Positions 22,518 to 32,333 are shown, counted from the first letter of the stretch. The stretch: 38,510 bases of DNA from an uncultured Prochlorococcus sp. (GCA_902616595.1 CACMTJ010000012.1:1-38510); one strand, 5' to 3'. Translations and numbers: made by a program. Notes: a model not told the origin generated them from the letters alone.

Positions 22518-23431
22518 TGAATTTGCTAACCAAATTTTCTGTTGGTCAATACGTTCATGGTAATAGAAGTTGGCTAAGAATTATAGATAGTAGATTAAAA
22601 ATAATTATTGTAATGATATTTTTAATCACTCCAATCTGGGCAGGACCAATATGGAGATTGAGTTTAGTTGGTTTTTTACTATTAATTACTTTTTTAAGTT
22701 TATTGCCATCTAGAGTATGGTGGCGATCATTATTTTTTCTCTCATGCTTGTCACTTTTAATTGGATGTATATCAATACTGGCCTCTTCTGATATTCAATC
22801 TCTTGATGGCTACTTGAGAAATCCCAATGAGTTGCAAGTAGTACTGGAAAGCCAAAAAGAATGGAATATTTTGCAAATTCCTTCGCAGAAGATATGGTTT
22901 ATTAATTTTGGTCCCTATAACTTATCAAGAAAAGCCTTTGAACTAGGAATAAAAACCTCCACTTTGATATTTACCGTTATTCATAGTGTGAATTTGATGC
23001 TTTTAACCACATTGCAGGAAGACATTGTATGGGGATTAAGTTGGTTTATGAATCCATTGAGAAAGATTGGATTGCCAACTAGTAAGTGGCTTTTTCAGTT
23101 GTTAATTGCATTACGTTTTATTCCTCTAGTGCAGGAAGAACTTCAAAATATCATTAAATCAGTGTCAGTTAGATCAATAAATTTTCGAAATTTAGGATTA
23201 AAGAAATCTTTTAATGTTTTGTTAATCTTAATGGAAAGGTTATTTCAAAATATATTTCTGAGAATTGATCATGGAGCAGAATCATTACTATCAAAAAAAA
23301 ATATTATTATTAAAACCAACAGATTTAGAACTCTTTATCCTTCAAAATCACTCAATGTAATTGTTAATACATTATCGATTTGTTTTATTTGCATAGCAAT
23401 TTTTCTTAGAAAACTGTATGGTGCATTATAA
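22517..23431 (+). CDS. EcfT/CbiQ-family transmembrane transporter component
   Basis: A 304-aa membrane protein with several hydrophobic segments. Its coupling region contains FRNLGLKKSFNVLL and an RSINFRN motif similar to the Ala-Arg-Gly helices of energy-coupling factor T proteins. ECF modules import vitamins or metals with an S component and ATPases that are not encoded here. Coupled to der by TAATG overlap. Substrate unknown; the nearby cobI does not settle it. Confidence 0.8.
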   Translation: MNLLTKFSVGQYVHGNRSWLRIIDSRLKIIIVMIFLITPIWAGPIWRLSLVGFLLLITFLSLLPSRVWWRSLFFLSCLSLLIGCISILASSDIQSLDGYLRNPNELQVVLESQKEWNILQIPSQKIWFINFGPYNLSRKAFELGIKTSTLIFTVIHSVNLMLLTTLQEDIVWGLSWFMNPLRKIGLPTSKWLFQLLIALRFIPLVQEELQNIIKSVSVRSINFRNLGLKKSFNVLLILMERLFQNIFLRIDHGAESLLSKKNIIIKTNRFRTLYPSKSLNVIVNTLSICFICIAIFLRKLYGAL

Positions 23432-23449
23432 ATAACATAATATTTAGGT

Positions 23450-23716
23450 TTGAGTTCTGAGCGTTATTTAAACCATCCAACATTTGGTATGTTGTACCAA
23501 GTTTCTCCAGGAAATGATGGGAGAGATATTTATGCGACTTTATACGCTCAAAAAATGTTTTTTTTGGTAGAAGTTAGACAGAGAGAAGTTTTTTTTGAAG
23601 TTATACCTTACTTAGATGCTCGTAATCAGGCGGAATTAAACCTTCAAAAAGCTAGAAGAAAAGGATCTGAAGAACTATCTAAATGGGAGAATTTATTTAC
23701 GCAAACTTTCTTATAA
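23450..23716 (+). CDS. pipX: PipX, coactivator of NtcA and partner of PII
   Basis: An 88-aa protein with the NHPTFGMLYQV start and VEVRQREVFFEVIPYLDARN core of PipX. It binds PII or NtcA depending on the nitrogen/carbon balance. A TTG start is used: no ATG lies near, and the conserved NHPTFG begins at residue 8. It is followed after 3 nt by pipY, the usual cyanobacterial pair. Confidence 0.92.
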   Translation: MSSERYLNHPTFGMLYQVSPGNDGRDIYATLYAQKMFFLVEVRQREVFFEVIPYLDARNQAELNLQKARRKGSEELSKWENLFTQTFL

Positions 23717-23719
23717 AAT

Positions 23720-24355
23720 GTGGACCCTGCAAATTATTTAGAAATAAAAAATAAAATACCTTCAAATGTAAATATTCTTGCGGTAAGTAAAGGATTTAAA
23801 AGTCAAGAAATCAAGACTATTCAAAATATAGGTCAGAACGATTTTGGGGAAAGTAAGGTTCAAGAGGCGCTTGAAAAACAATTAACCTTAAAAGATCATA
23901 AACAAATAAATTGGCACTTTATTGGAAGAATACAAGGTAATAAAATAAGAAAAATAGTTCAAAATTTTCAATATATCCATTCAGTAGATTCATTTGAAAA
24001 GTTGCAAAAGATTTCTAATATTTCACGTGAAGAGAAGAAAAATCCATTAATAATGTTGCAGGTTAAGTTGAGTGATGACCCTACTAAAGGAGGCTTTAAT
24101 CCTGAATTTTTAATAATGAAATGGAGAGAAATTCAAGAGTTGAAAAATATTTCATTAACCGGTTTGATGACTATCAATCCTAAAGGACTTAGCTCTAAAG
24201 AAAATTCAGGGTTGTTCAAAAAATGTCGTGCTCTCGCTGATTCACTGCAACTACCAGATTGTTCAATGGGGATGTCTGGTGATTGGGAAGAAGCTATTGA
24301 CGCTGGATCAACTTGGTTAAGATTAGGATCATTGATTTTTGGAGGTAGATCCTAA
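23720..24355 (+). CDS. pipY: PipY/YggS-family PLP homeostasis protein
   Basis: A single-domain fold-type III PLP-binding protein of the YggS/PROSC family. ILAVSKGF carries the PLP lysine, followed by FGESKVQEALEK, WHFIGRIQGNK, HSVDS and SMGMSGDWEEAIDAGSTWLRLG. Such proteins control PLP supply rather than catalyse a defined reaction. GTG start 3 nt after pipX; operon with pipX is conserved in cyanobacteria. 211 aa, normal length. Confidence 0.92.
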   Translation: MDPANYLEIKNKIPSNVNILAVSKGFKSQEIKTIQNIGQNDFGESKVQEALEKQLTLKDHKQINWHFIGRIQGNKIRKIVQNFQYIHSVDSFEKLQKISNISREEKKNPLIMLQVKLSDDPTKGGFNPEFLIMKWREIQELKNISLTGLMTINPKGLSSKENSGLFKKCRALADSLQLPDCSMGMSGDWEEAIDAGSTWLRLGSLIFGGRS

Positions 24356-24415
24356 TTAGTTATTTTTTATAAAAATCTTATCTATAAACTTGCAGTAAAG
24401 TTCAACTAACGTTAT

Positions 24416-24476
24416 TTAAGTATAGGTAGTTTATTCATTTAAAAAATGAATCTATTACTTAAGGTTCTTAAACCTT
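24416..24476. promoter_or_regulatory. two inverted repeats upstream of sepF
   Basis: TTAAGTA (24416-24422) pairs with TACTTAA (24456-24462) around ATTCATTT (24433-24440)/AAATGAAT (24444-24451). Next to it AAGGTT (24461-24466) pairs with AACCTT (24471-24476). They may terminate pipXY transcription, bind a regulator or shape the sepF leader. No T-run follows. Confidence 0.4.
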
Positions 24477-24504
24477 AGTAATCAATTTCAAGAGGATTTA
24501 AAAG

Positions 24505-25080
24505 GTGTCACTTATTTCTAGATTAAAGGCAGTAGTTGCAGGGGATGAGTATCTCGATGATGATTTTGATGAGTTGGATTATGCGTCAGAGGATGAATTA
24601 AATGATATTCATAATTACAAACAAAATTCAAGGAATGAAAATGCCCTTGCAAATTCAAATCCGTTCGATTTTATGAATAACAACAGATCATCAAAAGTGG
24701 TTGGTATGCCAGGAATTTCAAATTCATCCTCAGAAGTAAGCTTAATGGAACCAAGAAGTTTTGATGAGATGCCTCAAGCGATACAAGCATTAAGAGAGAG
24801 AAAAACCGTAATTCTTAATTTAACTATGATGGATCCTGATCAAGCTCAAAGAGCGGTTGATTTTATTGCTGGGGGTACATATGCAATTGATGGACATCAA
24901 GAGAGAGTTGGTGAAAGTATTTTTCTTTTTGCGCCAAGTTGTGTAAATGTAACTAGCTCTTCACCAGAAGAAGCGTCTCCTTCTTCTGGTCCTACAGAAA
25001 AAACACCACAATATAGTTTGGGCAAAAATACTACTCCTGAACCAGCATGGGGTAATTCAAAATTTAGTGCTTATTCATGA
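24505..25080 (+). CDS. sepF: cell division protein SepF
   Basis: A 191-aa protein. An amphipathic membrane-binding helix ([12 protein letters not shown]) is followed by a disordered acidic linker, then the SepF core (about residues 85-155: [52 protein letters not shown]). It tethers FtsZ to the membrane. The start is GTG at 24505 with AGAGGA about 10 nt upstream. Ends 7 nt before proC. Confidence 0.92.
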   Translation: MSLISRLKAVVAGDEYLDDDFDELDYASEDELNDIHNYKQNSRNENALANSNPFDFMNNNRSSKVVGMPGISNSSSEVSLMEPRSFDEMPQAIQALRERKTVILNLTMMDPDQAQRAVDFIAGGTYAIDGHQERVGESIFLFAPSCVNVTSSSPEEASPSSGPTEKTPQYSLGKNTTPEPAWGNSKFSAYS

Positions 25081-25087
25081 TTAATTT

Positions 25088-25900
25088 GTGACTGATAAAA
25101 TTGCGATTATTGGTTTTGGAAATATTGCAAGTGCTATAGTAACTCCTCTATTAGATAACAAATTAATTCATCCAGAGCATGTTTTTTGTGTTGTAAATTC
25201 AGAAAAAAGTTTAGAAAATATAAAAAAAAATTATAAACATAATATAAACGTTTATAGATCAGGTTCTAAAGAGTCCAAAATAATATGGGATTGTCAATAT
25301 AAACTTCTTTCGATAAAACCCCAACAATTTAATGATATTAGTGAGGCCCATCATATAAAAAACAAGGACAATTTAATAGTTTCAATTCTTGCAGGGGTTT
25401 CAATAAATAGACTTTCTCAAAAGTTCCCTAATCATAAATGTGTAAGGGTGGTTACAAATATTCCTATAACTATTGGAAAAGGTTTAACAGGGATTTCTTG
25501 GGGAAAAGAAATCACAGAAGATCAGAAACAATTTACAAAAAAATTATTTGAAAATACTAGTAAGATTTACGAATTTACTGAAGATTACCTTGATATATTT
25601 TTAGCTTTAACTTCGTCAGGTCCTGCAATTATTGCTTTGATTATAGAAGCATTAAGTGATGGAGGATTAAGTGGGGGATTACCAAAAATAATTTCAGAGG
25701 AACTTGTTATGGAAATGATACTAGGGACTATTTGTCTAATCAAGGAAAATAAACTTACTACTTCTGAGCTTAAAAATTTAGTAACCTCTCCAGGTGGAAC
25801 AACTATTTCTGCTTTAAGGGTTTTAGAAAAAAAGAGTGTAAGGTCAGCATTAATTGAATCAATAGTTTCAGCTAGTAATAGAAGTAAAGAGTTTCGTTAG
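25088..25900 (+). CDS. proC: pyrroline-5-carboxylate reductase
   Basis: Last step of proline synthesis. The Rossmann start IAIIGFGNIASAIV is near the N-terminus, with SIKPQQ, ILAGVSI, NIPITIGKGLTGI and TSSGPAIIALIIEAL/TSPGGTTISALRVLE motifs of the C-terminal dimer domain. GTG start, 270 aa, normal length. Its end overlaps the convergent glycosyltransferase by 4 nt. Confidence 0.92.
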   Translation: MTDKIAIIGFGNIASAIVTPLLDNKLIHPEHVFCVVNSEKSLENIKKNYKHNINVYRSGSKESKIIWDCQYKLLSIKPQQFNDISEAHHIKNKDNLIVSILAGVSINRLSQKFPNHKCVRVVTNIPITIGKGLTGISWGKEITEDQKQFTKKLFENTSKIYEFTEDYLDIFLALTSSGPAIIALIIEALSDGGLSGGLPKIISEELVMEMILGTICLIKENKLTTSELKNLVTSPGGTTISALRVLEKKSVRSALIESIVSASNRSKEFR

Positions 25901-27063
25901 TTTTTATAATTATCTTTTAAGTTCGTATAAACTTTTTCAAGTGAATTTATATTTTTAGTAATTGTATATCTCTCAAGTACTCGTTCTCTAGCTTTTTCAC
26001 CAAGATCTTTTGTAAATGAGGGATGTTCCACAAGAATTGGGATTATAGTTTTCAATTGTGCAGCCACATTATCAGTTGAAATTACTATTCCTGCTCCTTT
26101 ATCTAAAACTTCACCATCAGCTCCGGCATCTGTAGCTACACAAGCAGTACCAGCAGACATTGCCTCTAAAAGTGATAATGATAAACCTTCTACTAAGCTT
26201 GGTAAGAAAAATACTTCTGCTATTTGCATTATTGCTATCCTAGTTTCTAAATCTAATTCGGCACCCCACCAAATTAATTTCTCATTACCAAGGTTAGAAA
26301 AACTATTTTCAAGTGTTGGCTTCATTGGTCCATCCCCAACAATAACTAATTTGCAATTTTGAGTTTTTGTTTGGCGCCAGGAACGTAAAAGTGCCTCGAT
26401 ATTTTTCTCATTTGCAATCCTTCCCATATATAAGAAGATTCTTTCATTTCCAAGTTTGTTTTTTACCTGATCATATTTTTTACTTTTTTTGCAAAAAGGT
26501 CTCCAAATATTTTCGTCAACACCGTTTGGAATAATTATTTGTTTTTTTTTAGGTACTCCTAATTTTTCAAGAACATTTTTTTGAGGTTCAGAAAAAATAA
26601 TTATCTTATCGAACTTTGCTAAAGAGGGAGCATAAAGTTGATATGTTAATTGTTGAGTGCTCGCAGTTAGATTTCTATTTTTTGCATCAAATGGTGGATG
26701 AAATGTTCCTATAAGAGGAACATTAATTTCATTACAAAGCTCTGGAAGTCTAAAGTCTAAAGGAGATAAAGTTAGGCTTGCATGTACTATGTCAGGTTTT
26801 AATCTTTCCAATGATAGCCTTAGCTCTTTTTCTGCCCTTGGTGAGGGTATTGTATAAACTTGAGATTTAATTAAATATGGGAGACTTACATCAGGATCAT
26901 TTGCAAGAAATAATTGGTTTGATGAATTTGAACTGGAGGGATTGTCGAAATGAATAAAACTAATTTTATGCCCTCTGGCCTTTAATTCTTGAGTAGTTGA
27001 ATTACCGTAAGTTACATTTCCACAAAAAGGGGATTTTTTCCCCAACCAGGCAATATGAACCAC
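25897..27063 (-). CDS. GT4-family glycosyltransferase
   Basis: A 388-aa GT-B enzyme. The acceptor domain has WLGKKSPFCGNVTYGNSTTQ and GTFHPPFDA. The donor domain has IPNGVDENIWRPF, LYMGRIANEKNIEALLRSW, VIVGDGP and the E(x7)E motif LVEGLSLSLLEAMSAGTACV. The substrate cannot be read; lipid or cell-surface glycosylation is likely, and it does not resemble the N-terminus of SqdX. GTG start at 27063. It is followed on the other strand by proC. Confidence 0.88.
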   Translation of the reverse strand: MVHIAWLGKKSPFCGNVTYGNSTTQELKARGHKISFIHFDNPSSSNSSNQLFLANDPDVSLPYLIKSQVYTIPSPRAEKELRLSLERLKPDIVHASLTLSPLDFRLPELCNEINVPLIGTFHPPFDAKNRNLTASTQQLTYQLYAPSLAKFDKIIIFSEPQKNVLEKLGVPKKKQIIIPNGVDENIWRPFCKKSKKYDQVKNKLGNERIFLYMGRIANEKNIEALLRSWRQTKTQNCKLVIVGDGPMKPTLENSFSNLGNEKLIWWGAELDLETRIAIMQIAEVFFLPSLVEGLSLSLLEAMSAGTACVATDAGADGEVLDKGAGIVISTDNVAAQLKTIIPILVEHPSFTKDLGEKARERVLERYTITKNINSLEKVYTNLKDNYKN

Positions 27064-27147
27064 ATTAATTGAATTAACTATTTATTAAGTTAACAGGCAA
27101 AGGCGCCATGATCATATTTTTAAAATTTTTTAATGCTTCATAAAATG

Positions 27148-27933
27148 CTAACTATATATTTCTCTCAACATTTTTAGTGAAGATAGCTCCTTCTCTAATT
27201 GAGTAGAGATCCATGTCTCAATAATGAATAATATTTTAAGCCAGACTTTTTTGGGACCTAACAACTCTCCATTAGATTTTATTGGTAATTCTGGGAAAAG
27301 AAGTCTCTGTAATAGAGCAACTTCAGAGGCATTTATTTTTAGATTACTTTGAGGATCCTCTATGGATGAAAACCCTTCACTTGGTAAAAAATAACAACTC
27401 CATTCCCAATTTCCTATGGGTGGAATAATAGGTTCTCCAGTTTTACAACAATGATGAATTGGTAGGTTAATACCCCCGATGGCTAATAGATGGATTAAAG
27501 ATTGAATACTCATTGAGAGCATTTTAATATCTTCTTCTTGAGACTCTTTATATAAATAAATCCTATCAAGATGTGCAAGAACGCAAGATAAATAGTCTTG
27601 TTGCTTGTCATTATTACCTACTAATAAAAATGTTAATTCAGTTATTGCTTGCGCGGCTGCAAGACATTCAATATTTTTTCCTAGACCAGAATAGCTTTTT
27701 AATATTTTAATTTGCCGTACAGATTTAAGATTTCTTTTCCCAAAAATCTGTAGACTTAAATATGTTAAAGGAGTAGCTGCGGCAAGACTACTTTTAGGAC
27801 GCCTAGCACCAGGTACCGCTAATCTAATAATTCCTTGCTCATCATTAAGGATAGTTATTAATCTATCATTCTCGCCTAATGGAGAAGCTTTAATACAGAG
27901 ACCTTTTAGTCTGCACTCACCAGAACCTGACAT
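27148..27933 (-). CDS. recO: DNA repair protein RecO
   Basis: A 261-aa protein with the RecO OB-fold start (CRLKGLCIKASPLGENDRLI, GIIRLAVPGARRPKSSL) and the helical C-terminal part containing HHCCKTGEP and CYFLPSEGFSS, the usual zinc-finger region although reduced. Loads RecA with RecF/RecR. Its ATG directly follows the DeoC-like stop (no spacer), so it is the second member of a conserved hpf-deoC-recO minus-strand run. Confidence 0.88.
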   Translation of the reverse strand: MSGSGECRLKGLCIKASPLGENDRLITILNDEQGIIRLAVPGARRPKSSLAAATPLTYLSLQIFGKRNLKSVRQIKILKSYSGLGKNIECLAAAQAITELTFLLVGNNDKQQDYLSCVLAHLDRIYLYKESQEEDIKMLSMSIQSLIHLLAIGGINLPIHHCCKTGEPIIPPIGNWEWSCYFLPSEGFSSIEDPQSNLKINASEVALLQRLLFPELPIKSNGELLGPKKVWLKILFIIETWISTQLEKELSSLKMLREIYS

Positions 27934-28593
27934 TTAAATTACGTTAACTTCTTCAAAAATTTCGCAAAAATTGGAAGTTCCCACGCAACTAATTCCAATA
28001 TCAAACAAATCAATTACTTGCCTCAGTTTTTTTATGCCACCTACAACTTTGATTTGATTTTGAGCTCCTATTATTTTTAGAATTTCGTGGACATCATTAG
28101 ATGCAAGAGGAGATCCAAACCCGTCACCGAATTGAAAATTTTTTATTCCCAATTCCAAACATATTTCAATCGCATTAATAAAAATTTCTTCTTGTAGTTT
28201 TGATTTATTTATGATTATTGAAACTGGTAATCCAGATAATTTAACTTGCTCAATTTCAGCAGCGAAAGTTTCTAAATTTCTCTTTGATAAATTGATAAAG
28301 TTTGGGACATATTCAATTCCTTTTGCACCCTTATCTTTTGCAAAACAAACTAATTCTTCAATAAATGAAACTGGTAAATCTGCTAAAGGGTAAGAAATAA
28401 GTGCGTTTATATCCGCACTGTAATTACCCAAACAGTTTTTAAGATCAGTTAAATAATTTAGTGAAGTAGAAATATTTTTGATATTGTATTTTCTTATTAA
28501 ATCGCAATTCACACAGAAATCTTCCCATAATAAATAAGGGTTAATAATAATCGCATGAATTTTCTCGTTTAATTCATATTCAATATTGGGCAT
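27934..28593 (-). CDS. deoC: DeoC-like (deoxyribose-phosphate aldolase family) protein
   Basis: A 219-aa TIM-barrel of the DeoC family, shorter than typical DERA enzymes (about 220-260). The C-terminal phosphate site GGIKKLRQVIDLFDIGISCVGTS is seen. K182 in IKVVGGI corresponds to the second lysine of E. coli DERA, but the Schiff-base lysine position is Q154 (NFQFGDGFG). The motif FGDGFG recalls other cyanobacterial DeoC homologues. Classical aldolase activity may therefore be altered. It sits between hpf and recO. Confidence 0.75.
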   Translation of the reverse strand: MPNIEYELNEKIHAIIINPYLLWEDFCVNCDLIRKYNIKNISTSLNYLTDLKNCLGNYSADINALISYPLADLPVSFIEELVCFAKDKGAKGIEYVPNFINLSKRNLETFAAEIEQVKLSGLPVSIIINKSKLQEEIFINAIEICLELGIKNFQFGDGFGSPLASNDVHEILKIIGAQNQIKVVGGIKKLRQVIDLFDIGISCVGTSNFCEIFEEVNVI

Positions 28594-28600
28594 TTAAAAC

Positions 28601-29185
28601 TTATATAGATTGAATCAGTCCATAACCTCCATGATTCCTTTTATATATAACTTGAAGTTCATTATTTTTTTTGTTTCGAAAAACATAAAAATCATGATCA
28701 ATTAGATCTAATTGTTTTCTTGCTTCTTCTGATGAAATTGGATTCATTTCAAAGTATTTATTTTTTATAGATGGCTCAGGCAGACTCGCTTCTATTCCTT
28801 CTTTAAGTAAAGCTTCATCTAAAAAATTTGATTCTGTAGTTTCAATTGGGAAAGACTCTTTATTTTTAAATTGATTATTATGTATCGTTTTATTGTTTCT
28901 TTCTTTGTATTTACGTAATTTTCTACAAAGTTTATTTGAAACTAAATCAATACTTGAATATAGATTTTCAGTTTTTTCTTCAGCTCTAATAACAGTTCCA
29001 TTCGCAAAAATAGTAACTTCTGCAGTCTGGAAGGAGACTCTTGGATTCTTTTCTATTGAAAGGTGTATGTCGGCTTCTTTAACGATATCCTTATAGTGGT
29101 GTGTTGCTTTTTCTATCTTTGCCTCAGTATATTCTTTTAATGCTCCAGTGAGCTCAAGATTTTTCCCATGGATTAAAATTTTCAT
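28601..29185 (-). CDS. hpf: long-form ribosome hibernation factor (LrtA/HPF)
   Basis: A 194-aa protein. The N-terminal S30AE domain (MKILIHGKNLELTGALKEY, then ASVE-type strand, KNPRVSFQTAEVTIFANGT) and the C-terminal dimerisation domain (EARKQLDLIDHDFYVFRNKK, VIYKRNHGGYGLIQ) identify the long HPF family, LrtA in cyanobacteria. It dimerises ribosomes during darkness or starvation. It is divergent from lipB across 44 nt. Confidence 0.92.
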   Translation of the reverse strand: MKILIHGKNLELTGALKEYTEAKIEKATHHYKDIVKEADIHLSIEKNPRVSFQTAEVTIFANGTVIRAEEKTENLYSSIDLVSNKLCRKLRKYKERNNKTIHNNQFKNKESFPIETTESNFLDEALLKEGIEASLPEPSIKNKYFEMNPISSEEARKQLDLIDHDFYVFRNKKNNELQVIYKRNHGGYGLIQSI

Positions 29186-29229
29186 AACAAATCTAAAAAT
29201 ATTTACTTACTTTCTAAATCTACTTAAAT

Positions 29230-29880
29230 ATGGTTAATAGAACAGCAATAATTAAACAACCTGATAATATTTCTTTTTTTAATGATGTTTATAAATTACA
29301 AAAAGAATATCAAGAGGAATTGATTTTAGATAACTCTACCCCTGATTTTATTTGGATAGGTGAGCATCAACTTTGTTATACGTTGGGTAGAGGATCTAAT
29401 TACGATAATTTATTATTTTCTTTAAATGATGATAATTATGATGTTTTTAAGATTGATAGAGGTGGTGAGGTTACTTGTCATATGCCAGGACAATTAGTAA
29501 CTTACTTGGTTTTAGATTTGAAAAATTTTAATAAAGATTTAAATTGGTATTTAAGAAAAATTGAAGAAATTATTATAAAAATTCTTGGAACTTTTAATAT
29601 AGATTGTCATTCAAGAGAGGGTTTCACTGGTGTTTGGATAGGAAATAAGAAAGTAGCTTCAATTGGAATTGGTTGTAAAAGATGGATTACAATACATGGA
29701 TTTTCAATAAATATTGACTGCGAATTAGAAAACTTTAATAAAATTGTTCCTTGCGGAATAGAAAATTGTCTTATGGCAAATATGATTGATTACAACAAAA
29801 ATTTAGATATTCAAGAAGTCAAGAGAATTGTTAAAAAAATCATTCAGGAGGAATTTAATTTTGATTTTGTATCAAAATAG
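29230..29880 (+). CDS. lipB: octanoyl-ACP:protein N-octanoyltransferase LipB
   Basis: Transfers octanoyl groups from ACP to lipoyl domains, the first step of lipoylation. The motif [12 protein letters not shown], the catalytic lysine in [18 protein letters not shown] and the catalytic cysteine in [13 protein letters not shown] are present. 216 aa, normal length. A lipoyl-carrying E2 gene (pdhC) lies about 2.7 kb downstream. Confidence 0.93.
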   Translation: MVNRTAIIKQPDNISFFNDVYKLQKEYQEELILDNSTPDFIWIGEHQLCYTLGRGSNYDNLLFSLNDDNYDVFKIDRGGEVTCHMPGQLVTYLVLDLKNFNKDLNWYLRKIEEIIIKILGTFNIDCHSREGFTGVWIGNKKVASIGIGCKRWITIHGFSINIDCELENFNKIVPCGIENCLMANMIDYNKNLDIQEVKRIVKKIIQEEFNFDFVSK

Positions 29881-29907
29881 AAATTAAAATTTCAAAATCA
29901 ATTTAAT

Positions 29908-31851
29908 ATGGGTGATTTTGCATACTGGCCTTCAGCCAAACCTCTTTCTAAAAAAGATAAATTTGCTAAAAATAGAGATTTTATTAAGAACCTTCATCAT
30001 ATAGATCAAATTTGGGAAAAATTAAAAATTAAATGTGGTGATACTTTAGCTGTTTGCGATTTAAGAGGGAAAGACAAAGAAAAATTTTCTTATTCTGAGC
30101 TGGCTGATTTAATAACAAAAGTCTCTTTTTCTTTTAAAAATTATGGTTTAGTGAAGGGTGATGTAGTTACTGTAATATCTGAAAATTCTCCAAGATGGCT
30201 AGTAGCAGATCAAGGCTTAATGCGTTTAGGAGCTATAAATGCAGTAAGAGGTATTAATTCTCCTTCAGTAGAATTAGAATATATTATTGAGCACTCTAAT
30301 TCAGTAGGTCTAATAGTTCAATCTAAGGAGATTTGGCTAAAGTTAAACAAAAAAGAAGAATTAAAAAAAAGACTGAAATTTATAATCAATTTAGAAGATG
30401 AACAATTTGAAAGTTTAATAAGTTGGAATCAATTTATAAGGTCAGCAGAAAAAGAAGATTCACAAAATAATAATCTTGAAAAATTTAGTCCAAAAATTGA
30501 TGATGTTGCTACTATTCTTTACACTTCTGGGACAACAGGAAAACCTAAAGGTGTCCCCTTGACTCATGCAAATTTTTTACATCAAATAGTCAATTTAGCC
30601 TATATCGCTGATCCAGGACCTGGGACCTCTGTATTAAGCGTTTTGCCTATCTGGCATTCTTATGAGAGGAGTGCTGAATACTTCTTTTTTTCATGTGGTT
30701 GTTCTCAATACTATACAATTCCTAAATTTTTGAAAGATGATATTACACAAATAAAACCTGTTGTCATGGCTACTGTACCAAGACTATGGGAGGCAATACA
30801 TGATGGTTTTTTTCAGGCGTTGAAAAAAATGCCTTCCAAAAAGCAACAACTTATTAAGTTTTTGATAAGTAATAGTTCAGTTTTTAAAAGAAGTCTAAGA
30901 AAGATAAGAAATTTAGATATCAATCAAATAACTTTTAAATCAAAAATCTCCTTACTGGGTTCTGTTTTTGGCCGATATCCTTTACATAAATTGTCTACTA
31001 TTTTTTTATGGCCGACTATTCTTAGACAACTATGCGGAGACAAACTGAAATTTCCCATTAACGGCGGAGGCGCATTGCCAGAACATGTGGATCTTTTTTT
31101 TGAATCATTAGGTGTAGATGTTTTGGTGGGATATGGACTCACAGAAACTAGTCCAGTATTAACTTGTAGGAGAAGAGAATTAAATGTTAGAGGATCATCC
31201 GGGCAGCCCCTAGCATTTACTGAAATCAAAATAGTGAATGATGATAAAAAAAAGATTCTGAAGTTCAGAGAAGTTGGGAAAATTCTTGTTAAGGGACCAC
31301 AAGTAATGAAAGGTTACCTCAATAATGAATTGGCTACAAAAGATGTTTTATCCAACGATGGTTGGTTTGATACTGGTGATTTAGGTTTTCTTATACCGAA
31401 TGGTTCTCTCTTCATAACAGGAAGAGCCAAGGATACAATAGTCTTATCAAGTGGTGAAAATATAGAACCAAATCCGCTAGAGACTGAAATCCTTAGTTCT
31501 GAATTTATTAATCAGATTCAACTAGTAGGACAAGATAAAAAATGTTTAACAGCTCTTGTAGTACCTAATGTTGAATTGGTTAAAAACAAGTTTTTGGAAG
31601 AAGACCTATCAAAATTAAACCTGGATAGGAATATTGGTATGTTCTTTAAATCACAAATTAATAATTTGCTTAAAAGTCGATTAGGAGCAAGATCAGAAGA
31701 ACAAATATTAGATTGTTATTTTGTTGATGCCTTTACTTTAGAAAATGGGTTGTTAACACAAACTCTTAAACAAAAGAGAAAAGAAATAGAAAAAAAGTAT
31801 TCATTACAAATAGAAAATATGTATGAACAGAAATTTAGTAAGAAAAATTGA
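29908..31851 (+). CDS. aas: long-chain acyl-activating enzyme (acyl-ACP/acyl-CoA synthetase, Aas type)
   Basis: A 647-aa adenylate-forming enzyme: AMP-binding P-loop ILYTSGTTGKPKGVPLTHANF, core motifs GYGLTETSPVL and DGWFDTGDLG, and a C-terminal domain with GRAKDTIVLSSGENIEP. In cyanobacteria the single such enzyme recycles free fatty acids to acyl-ACP. Start ATG at 29908, 28 nt after lipB. The chain-length specificity is not visible in the sequence. Confidence 0.85.
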   Translation: MGDFAYWPSAKPLSKKDKFAKNRDFIKNLHHIDQIWEKLKIKCGDTLAVCDLRGKDKEKFSYSELADLITKVSFSFKNYGLVKGDVVTVISENSPRWLVADQGLMRLGAINAVRGINSPSVELEYIIEHSNSVGLIVQSKEIWLKLNKKEELKKRLKFIINLEDEQFESLISWNQFIRSAEKEDSQNNNLEKFSPKIDDVATILYTSGTTGKPKGVPLTHANFLHQIVNLAYIADPGPGTSVLSVLPIWHSYERSAEYFFFSCGCSQYYTIPKFLKDDITQIKPVVMATVPRLWEAIHDGFFQALKKMPSKKQQLIKFLISNSSVFKRSLRKIRNLDINQITFKSKISLLGSVFGRYPLHKLSTIFLWPTILRQLCGDKLKFPINGGGALPEHVDLFFESLGVDVLVGYGLTETSPVLTCRRRELNVRGSSGQPLAFTEIKIVNDDKKKILKFREVGKILVKGPQVMKGYLNNELATKDVLSNDGWFDTGDLGFLIPNGSLFITGRAKDTIVLSSGENIEPNPLETEILSSEFINQIQLVGQDKKCLTALVVPNVELVKNKFLEEDLSKLNLDRNIGMFFKSQINNLLKSRLGARSEEQILDCYFVDAFTLENGLLTQTLKQKRKEIEKKYSLQIENMYEQKFSKKN

Positions 31852-31889
31852 TTTGTTCTTTCTATATTGAAAAGGTAATTTAATTTTTT

Positions 31890-32333
31890 ATGGAAACAAA
31901 AAACTCAATATCTATAAAGCGCTCAATAGCTATTAAAGCTGTAGTTACTCCAACTTGGAAGGAAGATGCTGAAAAAGAATTAAGTAAAGCAATTTCAAAC
32001 ATTGACCAGCAATTATCTCAACTTGAGCAGGAGGGGCAGCAAATAGTAAATAATATTAGATCCCAATCGGTTAATCCTCTAGATCCAAGAGTTCAAGAAC
32101 AGGTTAGTCAAGTGCAACAACAAGTCGCAGCAAAACGAAATGAAATTGAAGAACAAAAAAGAAATCTACTTCAACAACAGAGTCAAGTTCGCGAATTAAA
32201 AATGGATGAAATTGTTGATCAAGGACAAGTGGATAGTTTTTGTGATGTCACTGTTGGCGACAATCTTATTGAAAAAATGCAAGTCTCGATAACTGTTAAA
32301 GATGGAGTTATTCAATCTATAGATAATAGATAA
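31890..32333 (+). CDS. YlqD-family protein
   Basis: A 147-aa protein with the YlqD arrangement: N-terminal strand SIKRSIAIKAVVTP, a long central coiled coil (about residues 30-105, many Gln and Glu) and a C-terminal strand pair DNLIEKMQVSITVKDGVIQSI. Function unknown. It lies 38 nt after the acyl-activating enzyme, probably on the same transcript. Confidence 0.78.
   Translation: METKNSISIKRSIAIKAVVTPTWKEDAEKELSKAISNIDQQLSQLEQEGQQIVNNIRSQSVNPLDPRVQEQVSQVQQQVAAKRNEIEEQKRNLLQQQSQVRELKMDEIVDQGQVDSFCDVTVGDNLIEKMQVSITVKDGVIQSIDNR

Noticed and set aside
24456..24476. A Pho-box-like CTTAA repeat before sepF
   Set aside because: The two CTTAA units are 9 nt apart instead of the usual 11-nt or 8-nt pattern and fit the short inverted repeat better.
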